Source: an uncultured Verrucomicrobiota bacterium
Lineage (GTDB): Bacteria; Verrucomicrobiota; Verrucomicrobiia; Opitutales; Opitutaceae
Assembly: GCA_903898675.1 (NCBI GenBank)
Contig: CAIUGM010000010.1
Location: 1-64,000, forward strand
Direction of reading: 5' to 3'
Length of the DNA stretch: 64,000 nt
Positions 8,559 through 16,994 of the stretch are shown here, in pieces. How positions within the stretch are numbered: the first letter of the stretch is position 1; each line of letters begins with the position of its first letter. The translations under genes and the position numbers were made by a program. The notes under the pieces are model-generated. The model had not been told where the DNA came from. It ran no database searches and was given only the letters and a program-made list of their open reading frames with translations.

Positions 8559-9101
8559 TTAATGGCGATCGTCGCGCCGGTCGTCCTTCCGGTCATCGTG
8601 GCGGTCATCCCGCCGATCGTCCCGGCGGTCATCGCGGCGGTCATCGCGCCGGTCGTCGCGTCGCGGGGCGTCGCGGAAGCGGACGCGGGTCTCGAAGTAA
8701 TTGGACGGATAGCGCGCCACGATTTGATTGTGGAAGCGGTAGGGCTTGCTGGTTGCCATCCGCAGCGGGACCGAGCGCTCGAAGTCGATCCGGATGCCCG
8801 GCGGGAGGAAGCGGTCGTTCCGCCATTGGCCGCGGTCGTTGAAGAACCACACATGGTCCGAAACGCGGTAATAGACGTTGGCCGACGGATAATAGTAATA
8901 GTCTTGGTTCGCCTGGTACCAGTGAGCCTGTTCCCAGGGGCTTGGTCCGTTATCGGGGGTGATCACGATGACCGCCGGCGGGGGCGGCGGCAGCCGGCGG
9001 CCGAGCCGGATCTCCGCGGTGAAATCGACTTGGGCGGAAGCGGAAGTGGCGGCGAGTCCGGCCACGGCGAGCGAGAGCAGGAGGATGGATTTTGTATTCA
9101 T
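8559..9101 (-). CDS. Secreted protein with C-terminal Arg-Asp-Asp-Arg repeats
   Basis: A 180-residue exported protein of unknown function. A clean signal peptide (residues 1-23, ending ASAQ) is followed by a Pro-rich patch (RLPPPPPAVIVITP) and an aromatic-rich body (HWYQANQDYYYYPSANVYYRVSD split by polar residues, then VWFFNDRGQWRNDRFLPPG) like the short surface proteins whose DUF-type domain precedes a cell-wall-like NDRGQW motif. Residues 147-180 are a run of RRDD/RDDR units, with a near-equal balance of plus and minus charges. The tail is encoded by a 12-bp tandem DNA repeat and is expected to be disordered or to bind a charged surface. Homologues could differ in repeat number. It shares a terminator with the DUF983 gene. 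Confidence 0.8.
   Translation of the reverse strand: MNTKSILLLSLAVAGLAATSASAQVDFTAEIRLGRRLPPPPPAVIVITPDNGPSPWEQAHWYQANQDYYYYPSANVYYRVSDHVWFFNDRGQWRNDRFLPPGIRIDFERSVPLRMATSKPYRFHNQIVARYPSNYFETRVRFRDAPRRDDRRDDRRDDRRDDRRDDRHDDRKDDRRDDRH
8562..8663 (-). repeat. 12-bp tandem repeat encoding RRDD units
   Basis: About eight imperfect 12-bp units (CGCCGGTCATCC-like on the plus strand) inside the 3' end of the RDDR protein gene. Third-position differences show the units are not freshly copied, so the repeat seems maintained at the protein level. Confidence 0.8.
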
Positions 9102-9240
9102 GCTACTGATTTAGACTCCAGCCGTCGTTTTGGGTTACGATCCTTCCACCGGGATTGAGTTCTATTTTTGGAACAAAATCACCGGGAGGTGTAACTTGCC
9201 CGGTCTGCTTCCGTCGGCGGGCCCGGGTGGATAAACCTAA

Positions 9241-9455
9241 AACGCGGAAACGGGGAGCATGTCGGATGGGCCACCACGAAATACACTAACTACACGAAAG
9301 GAATCGGGATTAAATACCGCGGAATCCGGCTGGGTCCACCCGCCTTGGCTCTCAGTCCCTCCCGGCCCGATTTCGTGTGCTTCGTGTATTTCGTGGTTAC
9401 CTTCTGATTCTGGGATTAATCGCGGAAACACGGAAGAGCGGAAACGCGAAGCAGG
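9241..9455. repeat. Dispersed GCGGAAA / CACGAAA hairpin repeat, copy A
   Basis: Most of the 365-bp gap between the RDDR and DUF2961 genes. CCACGAAATACACTAACTAC begins one arm and TTCGTGTATTTCGTGGTTA closes the other, with GCGGAAACACGGAAGAGCGG outside. No gene is visible in the gap. Confidence 0.75.
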
Positions 9456-9466
9456 CGGGGAACCGG

Positions 9467-10657
9467 CTACGGCTTGCGCTCGTTGCCCCAGAGCGTCGGC
9501 GAGTTGCCGTGCTGCTTGCGCCAGGCGTCGCGCCAGAGGTGGATCTCGGAAGCGCCGATGGCGGGCATCGGCTGGCGCTCGGCCTTCGTGACGGCCGGCG
9601 GCAGCGGACTGGCGGTGTCCTGGTACCAGTACGCCACCGAGGCGAGCTCCAGCGTCATGTTGTTGTTGTGCCCGTGCTCGATCGTGAACCGGCACGATTT
9701 GTCGAAGTACACCGGGTCCGCGATGTGAAAGCGGTACACGTGCGTGCGCCCGAGCCAGCCGGTCTCGCCGTTCACGCGGGCATAGCCGAAGTAGGGGTGC
9801 TGGAACAACTCCTTGGGCGACCAGCTCGTGTTGAAATAATCCTCGGTGCCCGTGCCGTTCAGCGTCGGCTTGGGGTCGCCGTCGATGAAGACCATCTCGT
9901 CCCCCTCGCCGTACCACATCGGGCTCGGGCAATTCACGTAGTAGTTCACCCCGACAAACTGGCCCTTGCCCTTGATGTCGGCGAAGAGGTAGTTCCCCTT
10001 GCCGTCGGGATTTTTGCCCTGCGGGCCGAGCAGGCTCCACTCGTTCTCCCCCTCCGGGAGGGCCGGCGTAAGCTGGTGGTTGTACCAGGCATGGAACCGG
10101 CCGAGGTCGGCGGGGAGGTGCGGGACCTCGTCGTAGTCGATGTTGAAGTAGAGGGCGTCGATCTTCTGGCCGCTCTGGTTCTCGATCTCGATCCGCGCCC
10201 CGGTGGCGAACGGCATGGCGAAGTAGCTGACGTAGGACTTGCCCCAGCCGGGCGTCACGGCCAGCGGTGCACTGACAAAATTATACGCCTCGCCCCAGCC
10301 GTTGCCGAAAAACGGGCCGATCGGCGCCTCGACGGAGGGGAAGGGGTTTCCGTCCCAGTACATCCGGATGATGACGTTGTTGCGGTCCAGCTTGTCGGCC
10401 CCGGGCGCGAGGGTGATCCAGATGTGCCGGATGATGCCGGGGCCCTTGACGTTCATGATGTCGACGCGGGCGCCGTCGGGAATGCCGGCCATGTTGTCGG
10501 CGTTGCCGCCGGTGCGGTCATAGCTGCCGATGCGCCTCGACTTTACGTCGGAGTGGATCTTCGCCAGGCCGGCGAATTCATTGCCCGTGTCCTGGGCGCA
10601 CAGCGCGCTGGCGAGCAGCAAGGCGGAGACGGAGAGCAGAAGCGTTTTGGTTCTCAT
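9467..10657 (-). CDS. Secreted DUF2961 (GH172-type) glycoside hydrolase
   Basis: DUF2961 proteins are now glycoside hydrolase family 172, which includes enzymes on difructose dianhydride and on arabinofuranosides. This 396-residue copy has a signal peptide (residues 1-20, ending ALCA) and one family-length catalytic double jelly-roll domain. Conserved-looking blocks include GPGIIRHIWIT, IIRMYWDG, PIGPFFGNGWG, YVSYFAMPF, DGDPKPTLNGTGTEDYFN and the HGHNNN segment; the acidic TGTED block is the best candidate for active-site residues. The ATG at MRTKTLL is preferred over one seven codons upstream because it starts a normal signal peptide. It is monocistronic, flanked by repeat DNA. Substrate unknown. 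Confidence 0.88.
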   Translation of the reverse strand: MRTKTLLLSVSALLLASALCAQDTGNEFAGLAKIHSDVKSRRIGSYDRTGGNADNMAGIPDGARVDIMNVKGPGIIRHIWITLAPGADKLDRNNVIIRMYWDGNPFPSVEAPIGPFFGNGWGEAYNFVSAPLAVTPGWGKSYVSYFAMPFATGARIEIENQSGQKIDALYFNIDYDEVPHLPADLGRFHAWYNHQLTPALPEGENEWSLLGPQGKNPDGKGNYLFADIKGKGQFVGVNYYVNCPSPMWYGEGDEMVFIDGDPKPTLNGTGTEDYFNTSWSPKELFQHPYFGYARVNGETGWLGRTHVYRFHIADPVYFDKSCRFTIEHGHNNNMTLELASVAYWYQDTASPLPPAVTKAERQPMPAIGASEIHLWRDAWRKQHGNSPTLWGNERKP

Positions 10658-10843
10658 GGGGTGGAGTCGTCCGGCCACAACAGGTGGTCGAGAGGTGGAG
10701 CAAGATGCACCAGGGGCGGACGATCTCCAATCCTATTTGATTCCTGAAAGGAAGTCCGCCGCATTGAGCCTGGTGCGTGTCGGGGAATGTTCATGCCCGA
10801 AAAATGAACGCTGACCATTGGACAATGCACCTCGGACAATGAC

Positions 10844-10867
10844 CCGGGGTCGGCGACCCCGGCTACA
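10844..10867. repeat. GGGGTCGGCGACCCC...GGCTACA repeat end
   Basis: Palindrome CCGGGGTCGGCGACCCCGG followed by CTACA: one end of the TGTAGC...GCTACA family. The TAG stop of rsmH on the minus strand is formed from its terminal TGTAGCC. Confidence 0.6.
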
Positions 10868-12014
10868 CTTTATCCGACCGTACGGCCCAGCGCAGTTTCG
10901 CCGAGGTGCTGCGGGGGTTGGCGCGGCGCTCCTCCGGGCCGGCGCGGCCGACCTCCTCGTTGGTCGCGGTATAAATCCCCGCGCGCACGCCTTCGCGGAA
11001 GGCCTGCTTCACGCGCCGGTCTTCGCCGGAGTGAAAGGTGAGGATCGCCACGCGGCCGCCGGGCTTGAGACAGGCGGGCAGGTGGCGCAGGAAGAGGTCG
11101 AGCACGCCGAATTCATCGTTCACCGCGATGCGCAGCGCCTGAAACACGCGCCGCACGCAGTCGTCGTCGGTGGCGGGGTCGTGGCGGGGCTTGTCCGCGA
11201 GCAGGATGTCACGGATCGCGTCGGCGAGCTGCCGCGTCCGCTTGAACGGCGTCGCGTCGCGTCGCGCGGTGAGTTCGCGGGCGAGCAGGCCGGCGTTGGG
11301 TTCGTCCGCGTTCTCGGTCAGCGCGGCCGCGAGCTTTGCGGCCGGCACGCGGGCCAGCCATTCCGCCGCGGATGGCGGGCGCGCGGGATTCAGGCGCAGG
11401 TCGAGCGGGCTGTCGGCCTTGAACGTGAAGCCGCGCGCCGGGTCATCCAGCTGCATCGAGGAAACGCCCAGGTCGGCGAGGATGGCGTCCGCCCCGGCGA
11501 GGCCGAGATTCGCCAGCACCTTGGGCAGCCCGGCGAAGTTCGAGCGCACGGCCGTGAAAACCTCCTCGCCGAAACCCGCGGCGCGCAGCCGCGCGGTGGT
11601 CTTGGGGTGCTCGACCGGGTCGACGTCCAGCCCGACGAGCCGGCCGCCGGGCGCGAGCCGGGCCAGGATTTCCCGCGCATGCCCGCCGAAGCCGAGCGTG
11701 CAGTCGACGGCAATCTCGCCCGGCCGGAGGGCCAGCACGCCGAGGATCTCGGCCACCATGATGGGCCGGTGGCTGCCCGCGGGGGTTTTGCCGGAGGCGA
11801 CCACCTTGGCCACGTCGGCCGCATAACGCTCCGGGTTGAGCTCCTTGTATTTGTCCTCGAAGCGCCGGGGATTCTTCCCCGCGTAGCGCGGACGGCGCGG
11901 CGGGCGGGGCGGTTGCGGCATGGGGTCGGGCATTGGGAAGCGGCCGATCACCGATAGCGGGGCGGGCGGCCTTGGGGAAGGACTAAGGCGATCCGGTCCG
12001 CGATTGGGCGGCAT
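10863..12014 (-). CDS. rsmH: 16S rRNA (cytosine-1402-N4)-methyltransferase RsmH
   Basis: SAM-dependent methyltransferase (MraW) acting on C1402 in the ribosomal P site. Motif I is DCTLGFGGHAREIL; other family blocks are LVGLDVDP, ILADLGVSSMQLDDPARGF, SPLDLRL, and the C-terminal LTFHSGEDRRVKQAF. The chosen ATG (MPPNRGP) has AAGGAG twelve bases upstream and gives 383 residues, longer than the usual 310-320 because of a Pro/Arg-rich leader. ATGs at 11933 and 11921 give a more typical length but lack a Shine-Dalgarno, so the start is uncertain. Unlike many bacteria it is not followed by ftsL/ftsI, so it is detached from a dcw cluster. Its stop codon is part of a dispersed repeat. Confidence 0.93.
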   Translation of the reverse strand: MPPNRGPDRLSPSPRPPAPLSVIGRFPMPDPMPQPPRPPRRPRYAGKNPRRFEDKYKELNPERYAADVAKVVASGKTPAGSHRPIMVAEILGVLALRPGEIAVDCTLGFGGHAREILARLAPGGRLVGLDVDPVEHPKTTARLRAAGFGEEVFTAVRSNFAGLPKVLANLGLAGADAILADLGVSSMQLDDPARGFTFKADSPLDLRLNPARPPSAAEWLARVPAAKLAAALTENADEPNAGLLARELTARRDATPFKRTRQLADAIRDILLADKPRHDPATDDDCVRRVFQALRIAVNDEFGVLDLFLRHLPACLKPGGRVAILTFHSGEDRRVKQAFREGVRAGIYTATNEEVGRAGPEERRANPRSTSAKLRWAVRSDKV

Positions 12015-12340
12015 TTTTCTAAAATTCTCCTTGCGAACCGCGGGTTCGTGACGATTTGTTTCACCGTTCATACAGAGTTCAGATGCACGGTTGAGTACGT
12101 GATTTGAGTCCGTCAGTGAGACTGTGAAACGACTGCGTCAGTGACATCGGCCAGGGAGTAATCAGGTCCGGTATCGTCAGGGCAGTTTTCAGGTCAGGCG
12201 CCAGCGGCGCACCGTCGGCGGGAGCGTGTGAGTGTTTGGGTCGGAGTGGCGGGCCGTGTCTCGGCGGCCGGCGTTCAACCGTGGGGGCAGGGCAACATCC
12301 AACCATCAACCAATGCGGGCAACCGCGCGGAGGAATCGTC
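12015..12340. other. Intergenic gap upstream of rsmH and of a hypothetical gene
   Basis: 326 bp without a convincing gene. It must carry divergent promoters. Two copies of CGTCAGTGA (around 12110 and 12133) are the only visible structure; they are spaced about 23 bp and could be binding sites, but no partner is known. Confidence 0.4.
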
Positions 12341-12769
12341 ATGAAACTTTCCCAGCTACTTTTGCAACGCGACGTGCTGCTGCGGCAGACGCTGCTCGCC
12401 AACCAGGCCCAGGCCTATGTCCAGCTTGAGGCGCTGACCACGCGCCTGGCCCGGGCGCAGTTGAGCGGGGCGGTGTGCCTCGAGCCGGCGGATCCCACGG
12501 CGGGGGAATACTGGCCTACGCTGACAGCGCTGGAGGGCAGCCAGGCGGTGATCGAGGAGCACTTCGCCGATTCCCACATCGCCGAGCTGGCCGACCTCAT
12601 CGCCTTCCTGACGGGCCGGCCGGACGAGGAAACGACCTTCCGCCTGGAGGACATGGCGGTGATCTTCCTCGCGCCGCTGCGGGACAAACTGCAGCGCGCC
12701 GGCGTGGAATTTGATCCGGCGTTGCCGGCGCCCGCCGCGCCGGAACAGCGTGACCCGACCCGGCGGTGA
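12341..12769 (+). CDS. Conserved-looking small acidic protein, unknown
   Basis: A 142-residue soluble protein not matched to a family. The start is well supported: GGAGG lies about ten bases before the ATG. It is predicted mostly helical, beginning KLSQLLLQRDVLLRQTLLAN, then a Gln/Ala-rich helix, a central acidic stretch (IEEHFADSHIAELADLIAFL, residues about 68-87) and a C-terminal Pro/Ala tail. No signal peptide, membrane helix, cysteine pair or obvious catalytic motif. It is transcribed away from rsmH and stands alone before the HD gene on the other strand. Codon use resembles neighbours, so it is likely a real gene. Confidence 0.65.
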   Translation: MKLSQLLLQRDVLLRQTLLANQAQAYVQLEALTTRLARAQLSGAVCLEPADPTAGEYWPTLTALEGSQAVIEEHFADSHIAELADLIAFLTGRPDEETTFRLEDMAVIFLAPLRDKLQRAGVEFDPALPAPAAPEQRDPTRR

Positions 12770-12825
12770 CGCAGGCGTTCGCACCAATAATAACATGGTG
12801 ACTTGCCACCTGACGTTGCGAATAC

Positions 12826-12950
12826 GGTTTTAACGCGAAGGGCGCGAAGGGCGCGGAGAAAAGGTCGGTTGGGGCGGGGTGCTGGAACCAGAGTTTCCCT
12901 TCCCTGAATATCCTCCGCGATCCCCGTGTCCTCCGCTTCTGGATCTTCGG
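12826..12950. repeat. Dispersed GCGAAGG / CCTCCGC repeat, copy B
   Basis: TTTTAACGCGAAGGGCGCGA on one side and TCCTCCGCGATCCCCGTGTC on the other: a diverged member of the GCGGAAA/GCGAAGG family at the 3' end of the HD gene. Confidence 0.6.
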
Positions 12951-12954
12951 TTGT

Positions 12955-13500
12955 CTATTCCAGCACCGCCAGGAACCGCACCAGGTTGGCAATGTGGTCG
13001 TCGAGCGGGACGCCGAGGTGGTCGCAGCCTAGCTGGATGGTGCCCCGGTCGATCTTGGCGGCAAAGCCCGGGTCCTTGAACTTCTTCTTGATCGAGCTGG
13101 CCTTCATCTCGCCGTAGCGGACGGGATTCATTTTCCGGTAGGCGTAGAAGATGCCGCTGATCTCGTCGCAGGCGACGAGCGCGGCCGCGACCTTGGTCCG
13201 GGGCAAAGTGGTGAAGCCATGGTAGCCGTAGGCGTGGGCCTCGACGGCGTGGATCAGGTCGTCGGGATAACCCCAGTCCTTGAACCACTGCAGCGATGGC
13301 GCCGGGTGGGTGTCGGGGTGCTCGTCAAAGTCGATGTCGTGCAAGAGGCCGGTGAGGTACCACAGCAGCGGGTCCTCGCCGAGCTGCAGCGCGTATCCCT
13401 CCATTGCGGTGGCGACCATCACGGCGTGGAGCCGCTGGTAGTCGTTCGCGACATGCTGGTGGAGGAGGGCGGTGGCGGCTTCTTTGGTGGGGAGAGGCAT
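12955..13500 (-). CDS. HD-domain protein (putative phosphohydrolase)
   Basis: A 181-residue HD-superfamily protein, probably a metal-dependent phosphohydrolase on nucleotide-type substrates. The metal site is visible as H(27)AVMVATAMEGYA, the HD pair in TGLLHDIDFDEHPDTHP (residues about 52-68), and H in AVEAHAYGYHG; a later D in LVACDEISG completes the H...HD...D pattern. The family with the HPDTHPxxS variant is a small cytosolic HDIG-like group that lacks an attached regulatory domain. The ATG before PLPTKEAA is preferred over an upstream TTG. The gene is flanked by repeat DNA downstream and the esterase upstream on the same strand 131 bp away. Confidence 0.85.
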   Translation of the reverse strand: MPLPTKEAATALLHQHVANDYQRLHAVMVATAMEGYALQLGEDPLLWYLTGLLHDIDFDEHPDTHPAPSLQWFKDWGYPDDLIHAVEAHAYGYHGFTTLPRTKVAAALVACDEISGIFYAYRKMNPVRYGEMKASSIKKKFKDPGFAAKIDRGTIQLGCDHLGVPLDDHIANLVRFLAVLE

Positions 13501-13631
13501 GGGCGTGGGAGAAAGTGACAACAGTCAGAGGTCAGCGATCAAGTGGTGCAACCGGGATGTAGGGCGGTCGCTGGCCGACGGGCCGTGCTGGGTTGCGACC
13601 AAGGCCCTTCGACGAGCAACGACCCTGCCAG

Positions 13632-14453
13632 TCACTTGGTTTCGGTGGCTGGCCGGTAAACCCAGTACAGGCCGCTGGCAAACGAGAGCAAGCGGACCGA
13701 GTTATGGTTTTCCCCGGGGTAGACCATGTAGCGGGCGTCGAGGCTCGCCGGTTTGTTCTGCTCAAGCGTATCAGCGAAGGCGGTCGCGGACACGGCATTG
13801 TCATTCTCGGTCCCCGTGGAAAGGTCGAGCCGGACCTTGGCGGTGAAATGCTTGAAGGCTTCGGGCGCGGCCTTGATGAGCAGGTCATGGTCCCAGTTCA
13901 GGGTGGGGCTGGCGGCCACGATGCGCTGAAAGAGCTCCGGGCGCTGCTCGAGGGCGTAGATCGCGAAGACTCCGCCATAGGAATGTCCGAGCAGGCCGCG
14001 ATCCGTTGGAATGGTGCGGTAGGTGCGGTCGATATAGGGGATCAGCTCCTTTTCCAGAAACGCCAGGAAGTCGGCGGCGCCGCCCGAGGAGGGTGCCTCG
14101 GAGCTGTTGGTGGGGAGGAAATCCCGCGCCCGCAGGGCCATGACCGCGGGATCCTTGCCGTAGCTGAGATTCACCATGATGACGGGTGGCATCCGCCCGC
14201 TGTAGGGATTGTTTTCCTGCAGAAAGGCCATCAGGGCAAAGTGCCAGCCATCGAGGACGTAGAGGACCGGGTAGGATTTACCGGAGGTGGCGTAGTCGGC
14301 CGGCAGGGAGATGAGCAGGTCGTAATGCTGCCCGATCTTCTGCGCCGTGATCGAGCGCTGCTCGGTATTCTCCAGGACAACGGCCGGCGCGGTTTCTGCG
14401 GCGAGCCCGGCCTGGCCGAGGGCCAGCAGGATGAGAAGGGTGATGGTTTTCAT
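13632..14453 (-). CDS. Exported esterase of the Fes/BesA (esterase D) family
   Basis: A 273-residue alpha/beta-hydrolase with a signal peptide (residues 1-19) and one esterase-D-type domain. The nucleophile is S158 in GHSYGG; YPVLYVLDGW (61-70) precedes the oxyanion region; the histidine is probably in YPGENHNSVR near the C-terminus, and the acid in LSTGTENDN. Relatives include ferri-siderophore esterases and cephalosporin-C/acetyl esterases; no siderophore genes are nearby, so a carbohydrate or small-molecule acyl ester is equally possible. Upstream of its start lies a dispersed repeat copy. Confidence 0.88.
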   Translation of the reverse strand: MKTITLLILLALGQAGLAAETAPAVVLENTEQRSITAQKIGQHYDLLISLPADYATSGKSYPVLYVLDGWHFALMAFLQENNPYSGRMPPVIMVNLSYGKDPAVMALRARDFLPTNSSEAPSSGGAADFLAFLEKELIPYIDRTYRTIPTDRGLLGHSYGGVFAIYALEQRPELFQRIVAASPTLNWDHDLLIKAAPEAFKHFTAKVRLDLSTGTENDNAVSATAFADTLEQNKPASLDARYMVYPGENHNSVRLLSFASGLYWVYRPATETK

Positions 14454-14507
14454 CGCCTAATCGGGAAGCAGAAGCTGCGCCTTTTGGGTCATTAAAAACT
14501 TGTCTGG

Positions 14508-14768
14508 GCGACTTCGTGTGCCTCGTGCCCTTCGTGGTTAACCTCCGGTTTCTTGGGGAGGATCGCGGAAGCGCGGAGGAGCGGATTGACGGAAGTGGCC
14601 AAGGCTTCTGATTGGTCACCACGGAATACACCAAATACACGAAAACGATGACAAACGGATTCTCGGGAGATTTCAGGGACTGCCGGCTCCCGAATCGAAC
14701 TGGTTTCCGGATCCTCCAGGTCCGATTTCGTGTGGTTCGTGTTTTTCGTGGTTAAACTCCGGCGGTTT
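14508..14768. repeat. Dispersed CACGAAA hairpin repeat, double copy C
   Basis: Most of the 332-bp gap between esterase and phosphoesterase genes. It holds TTCGTGTGCCTCGTGCCCTT, GATCGCGGAAGCGCGGAGGA, CACCACGGAATACACCAAAT and TTCGTGTTTTTCGTGGTTAA in succession, i.e. one arm pair plus an extra right arm. No gene seen. Confidence 0.75.
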
Positions 14769-14785
14769 TGTGTTCTCCTCGCCGC

Positions 14786-15595
14786 GTGCTGCGCATCCTG
14801 TCCGACCTTCATTTCTACGACGCCCGGTCGCAGGTCCGCGACCTCGGGCAGCTGGAGCCGCTGCTGGCGGGCGTGCGGACCCTCGTGATCAACGGCGACA
14901 GCTGTGAAATGCGCCCGGGGGTTCCGGTGCCGGACGTCGCGCGGCTGCAGCGGTTTTTCCGGGAGCGGGTGCCGGAGGTGATCTTCCTGACGGGCAACCA
15001 CGACCCGGATATCAGCGACACCCACGAACTGCTGCTCGCCAGCGGGCGCGTGTGGGTGACGCACGGGGACGTCTGCTTCGACGATCTCACGCCGTGGAGC
15101 CGGATGTTGCCGGAGCTCCGCCGGGCGGTGCATGACCTTCTCGCCGCCGATCCGGCGGCCGATTACCGCACGGTGGACACGCGGCTGCGCATTGCCCGCG
15201 AGGCCGCGCGGATTGTGGGGACGGAGATCGACCCGGCCGATGCTGGATTTCACGCCACGCTGGTCCGGCTCTGGGACACGTTCTTCCCGCCAACCCAGAT
15301 CCTGGCGATGCTGCGGGCCTGGCGCGATCTGCCCGCCCTCGCTGCGACCCTCGCGCGAGCGCAGCGCCCCACGGCGCAGGTGGTCGTGACGGGCCACGTG
15401 CATTTCCCGGGAGTGTGGGTGCGGCCGCAGCGCCCCACGGTGATCAACACCGGCTCCTTCTTCAGTCCGCTCGGCGGACATCTGGTCGACGTCGAGGGCG
15501 AGCGGGTGGTCGTCCGGCGCATCCGGCGGCGGAGTGGGCAGTTTGAGGCTGGGCGGCTGGTTGGGGAGATTCCGTTGATCGCGGCGGGTGCTTGA
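14786..15595 (+). CDS. Calcineurin-like metallophosphoesterase
   Basis: Cytosolic metallophosphoesterase of about 269 residues. The metal-binding set is complete: DLH near the start (ILSDLHFYDA), GDS in LVINGDSCEM, GNHD in FLTGNHDPD, then VTHGD and the C-terminal GHVH (VVTGHVHFPG). GDS replaces the more usual GDxxD/GDxVD. Such proteins range from UDP-diacylglucosamine hydrolases to cyclic-nucleotide and protein phosphatases; the central insertion (about residues 105-170) does not point to one. A GTG immediately before LRILSDLH is chosen; an upstream TTG would start inside the repeat. Both flanks are dispersed repeats and no operon partner is present. Confidence 0.85.
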   Translation: MLRILSDLHFYDARSQVRDLGQLEPLLAGVRTLVINGDSCEMRPGVPVPDVARLQRFFRERVPEVIFLTGNHDPDISDTHELLLASGRVWVTHGDVCFDDLTPWSRMLPELRRAVHDLLAADPAADYRTVDTRLRIAREAARIVGTEIDPADAGFHATLVRLWDTFFPPTQILAMLRAWRDLPALAATLARAQRPTAQVVVTGHVHFPGVWVRPQRPTVINTGSFFSPLGGHLVDVEGERVVVRRIRRRSGQFEAGRLVGEIPLIAAGA

Positions 15596-15605
15596 GTTGG
15601 GAATG

Positions 15606-15737
15606 AGATCGCGGAAACGCGGAGGAGCGGAAGCACGGAATCGGATTGGGGCAACAGGAAGGTCACCACCAAATACACGAAAGGGATTTTCGGGTCTGCC
15701 TTCGTGGGCTTCGTGTCCTTCGTGGTTAAGTTTCCGG
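15606..15737. repeat. Dispersed GCGGAAA / CACGAAA repeat, copy D
   Basis: GATCGCGGAAACGCGGAGGA, then CACCACCAAATACACGAAAG and closing TTCGTGTCCTTCGTGGTTAA. It fills the gap after the phosphoesterase. Confidence 0.8.
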
Positions 15738-15802
15738 CTCATCGCTCCGAGCTTCACCCTCCTCGGGATTGACTAATTTCCTGAAAAATCATTCCTCGGG
15801 CC

Positions 15803-16252
15803 ATGGCTGGATCGACGACCTCATCGACCAAGACGCCCTGGCACCTGTGGGTGGTGGGGATAATTTCGGTCCTATGGAATTCGGTTGGGGTGATGGATTT
15901 CGTCATGACGGAGATGAGAAATGCGGCCTACCTCAGCAAGGTCACGCCCAGGCAGCTGGAGTATTTTTATGGTTTCCCCTCGTGGGTGATCGCGGCTTGG
16001 GGACTGGCCGTGTTCAGCGGGTTGCTGGGATCGCTGTTCCTGCTCTTCCGGAAACGTCTGGCCGGGTCGGTTTTTGTCGTCTCGCTGGCCGGGATGGTCC
16101 TGACGGACGTCTACAATTTTGTCCTGACGAACGGGCTGGAGATCATGGGCGAGGGCAAGGCGGCGCTGATCTTCCCCGCCATCATCTTCGTGATCGGGAT
16201 GCTACTGTGGCTTTACTCGCGGGCGATGGGCGCCCGGGGTGTGCTGCGCTGA
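15803..16252 (+). CDS. Four-helix membrane protein, unknown
   Basis: A 149-residue integral membrane protein with four helices: WHLWVVGIISVLWNSVGVMD, PSWVIAAWGLAVFSGLLGSL, LAGSVFVVSLAGMVLTDVYN and LIFPAIIFVIGMLLWLYSR. The MDFVMTEMRNAAYLSKVTPRQ-type loop after helix 1 (residues about 33-53) is typical of a small family also seen in sphingomonads and Bacteroidetes; its role is unknown. No catalytic residues are apparent. It sits between repeat copies D and E and has no partner on the same strand closer than the 100-residue gene downstream. Confidence 0.75.
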   Translation: MAGSTTSSTKTPWHLWVVGIISVLWNSVGVMDFVMTEMRNAAYLSKVTPRQLEYFYGFPSWVIAAWGLAVFSGLLGSLFLLFRKRLAGSVFVVSLAGMVLTDVYNFVLTNGLEIMGEGKAALIFPAIIFVIGMLLWLYSRAMGARGVLR

Positions 16253-16280
16253 GCGCTGGTTTTGGTCCGCAGTCCGGTGG

Positions 16281-16320
16281 GGAGGATCGCGGAAACGCGG
16301 AGGAGCGGAAGGGCGGAAAG
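16281..16320. repeat. Dispersed GCGGAAA repeat, half copy E
   Basis: GATCGCGGAAACGCGGAGGA followed by GCGGAAGGGCGGAAAG only; the CACGAAA arms are missing. Confidence 0.7.
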
Positions 16321-16383
16321 TGAGAGCTGCCGGCGCCCATCGGGCGTCTTGCGCTGGGCCGGGGCGGACCGTAGGGTGGGCGC

Positions 16384-16686
16384 ATGAACCGCGCGCCGGC
16401 CATTGCCCTTGCCAGTATCATTCTTTCCCTCGTCACGGCCTGCTTTGTCGCCCGGTTGTGGTTTTTGTCGGACCAGTCCGCGCCCAAGGCCGCCTATTTC
16501 CTGATTCTGGTCAGGGAACCTAAGGGCAGCACCACCAATGCCTACTTTGTGGAAACCCACCAATGGAGCACCGCCGCGACGGCGGCGGACCGGGGCGACA
16601 GGATTGTCCGCTTCGTTCCCTTCGATGGCATCGGCCGGGTCGAGGTGAACATGGCCGATATCCAGGCCATCCGCCGGTTGCCCTGA
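16384..16686 (+). CDS. Small single-span membrane or exported protein, unknown
   Basis: A 100-residue protein beginning with a hydrophobic segment (APAIALASIILSLVTACFVA, residues 4-23) that is either a signal anchor or an uncleaved signal peptide; a cysteine at residue 20 lacks a proper lipobox. The remaining 75 residues are soluble and mixed, with AYFLILVREPKGSTTNAYF and VRFVPFDGIGRVEVN. Nothing recognisable. Both flanks are dispersed repeats. It could be a genuine small gene because the segment has a sensible N-terminus and no repeat-derived coding, but support is limited. Confidence 0.5.
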   Translation: MNRAPAIALASIILSLVTACFVARLWFLSDQSAPKAAYFLILVREPKGSTTNAYFVETHQWSTAATAADRGDRIVRFVPFDGIGRVEVNMADIQAIRRLP

Positions 16687-16689
16687 AGG

Positions 16690-16873
16690 AAGAGATCGCG
16701 GAAACGCGGGAGGGCGGAATCGGATTGAGGCGTCATGACGGGCACCACGAAATACACCAAATACACGAAAGGGATTTCCGGGCCTGCCTTCGTGAGCTTC
16801 GTGTCCTTCGTGGTTAACCTCCGCTTCCTGAAAAGAAGATCGCGGAAGCGCGGAGGGGCGGAACGGCGGAAGG
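16690..16873. repeat. Dispersed GCGGAAA / CACGAAA repeat, copy F
   Basis: GATCGCGGAAACGCGGGAGG, CACCACGAAATACACCAAAT, CTTCGTGTCCTTCGTGGTTA and a second GATCGCGGAAGCGCGGAGGG. This is the best-preserved full copy in the window and makes up most of a 303-bp gap. Confidence 0.8.
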
Positions 16874-16882
16874 TTGGAGTAC

Positions 16883-16994
16883 GGTAGCCGCGCTTGAGTC
16901 GGCGAAAGGGTGGTTCCGGTCGGGGTGTCCAACCACGTGGTCGCCGGGCTTCAGCCTTCGCCAAGCCTATGGCTGACAGGCCAACGCAGCTACA
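16883..16994. repeat. TGTAGC...GCTACA-family repeat supplying a stop codon
   Basis: GGTAGCCGCGCTTGAGTCGG at the left matches a copy at 37814; the right end CAACGCAGCTACAG contains, on the minus strand, the TAG stop of the adjacent lipoprotein gene. Confidence 0.6.
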
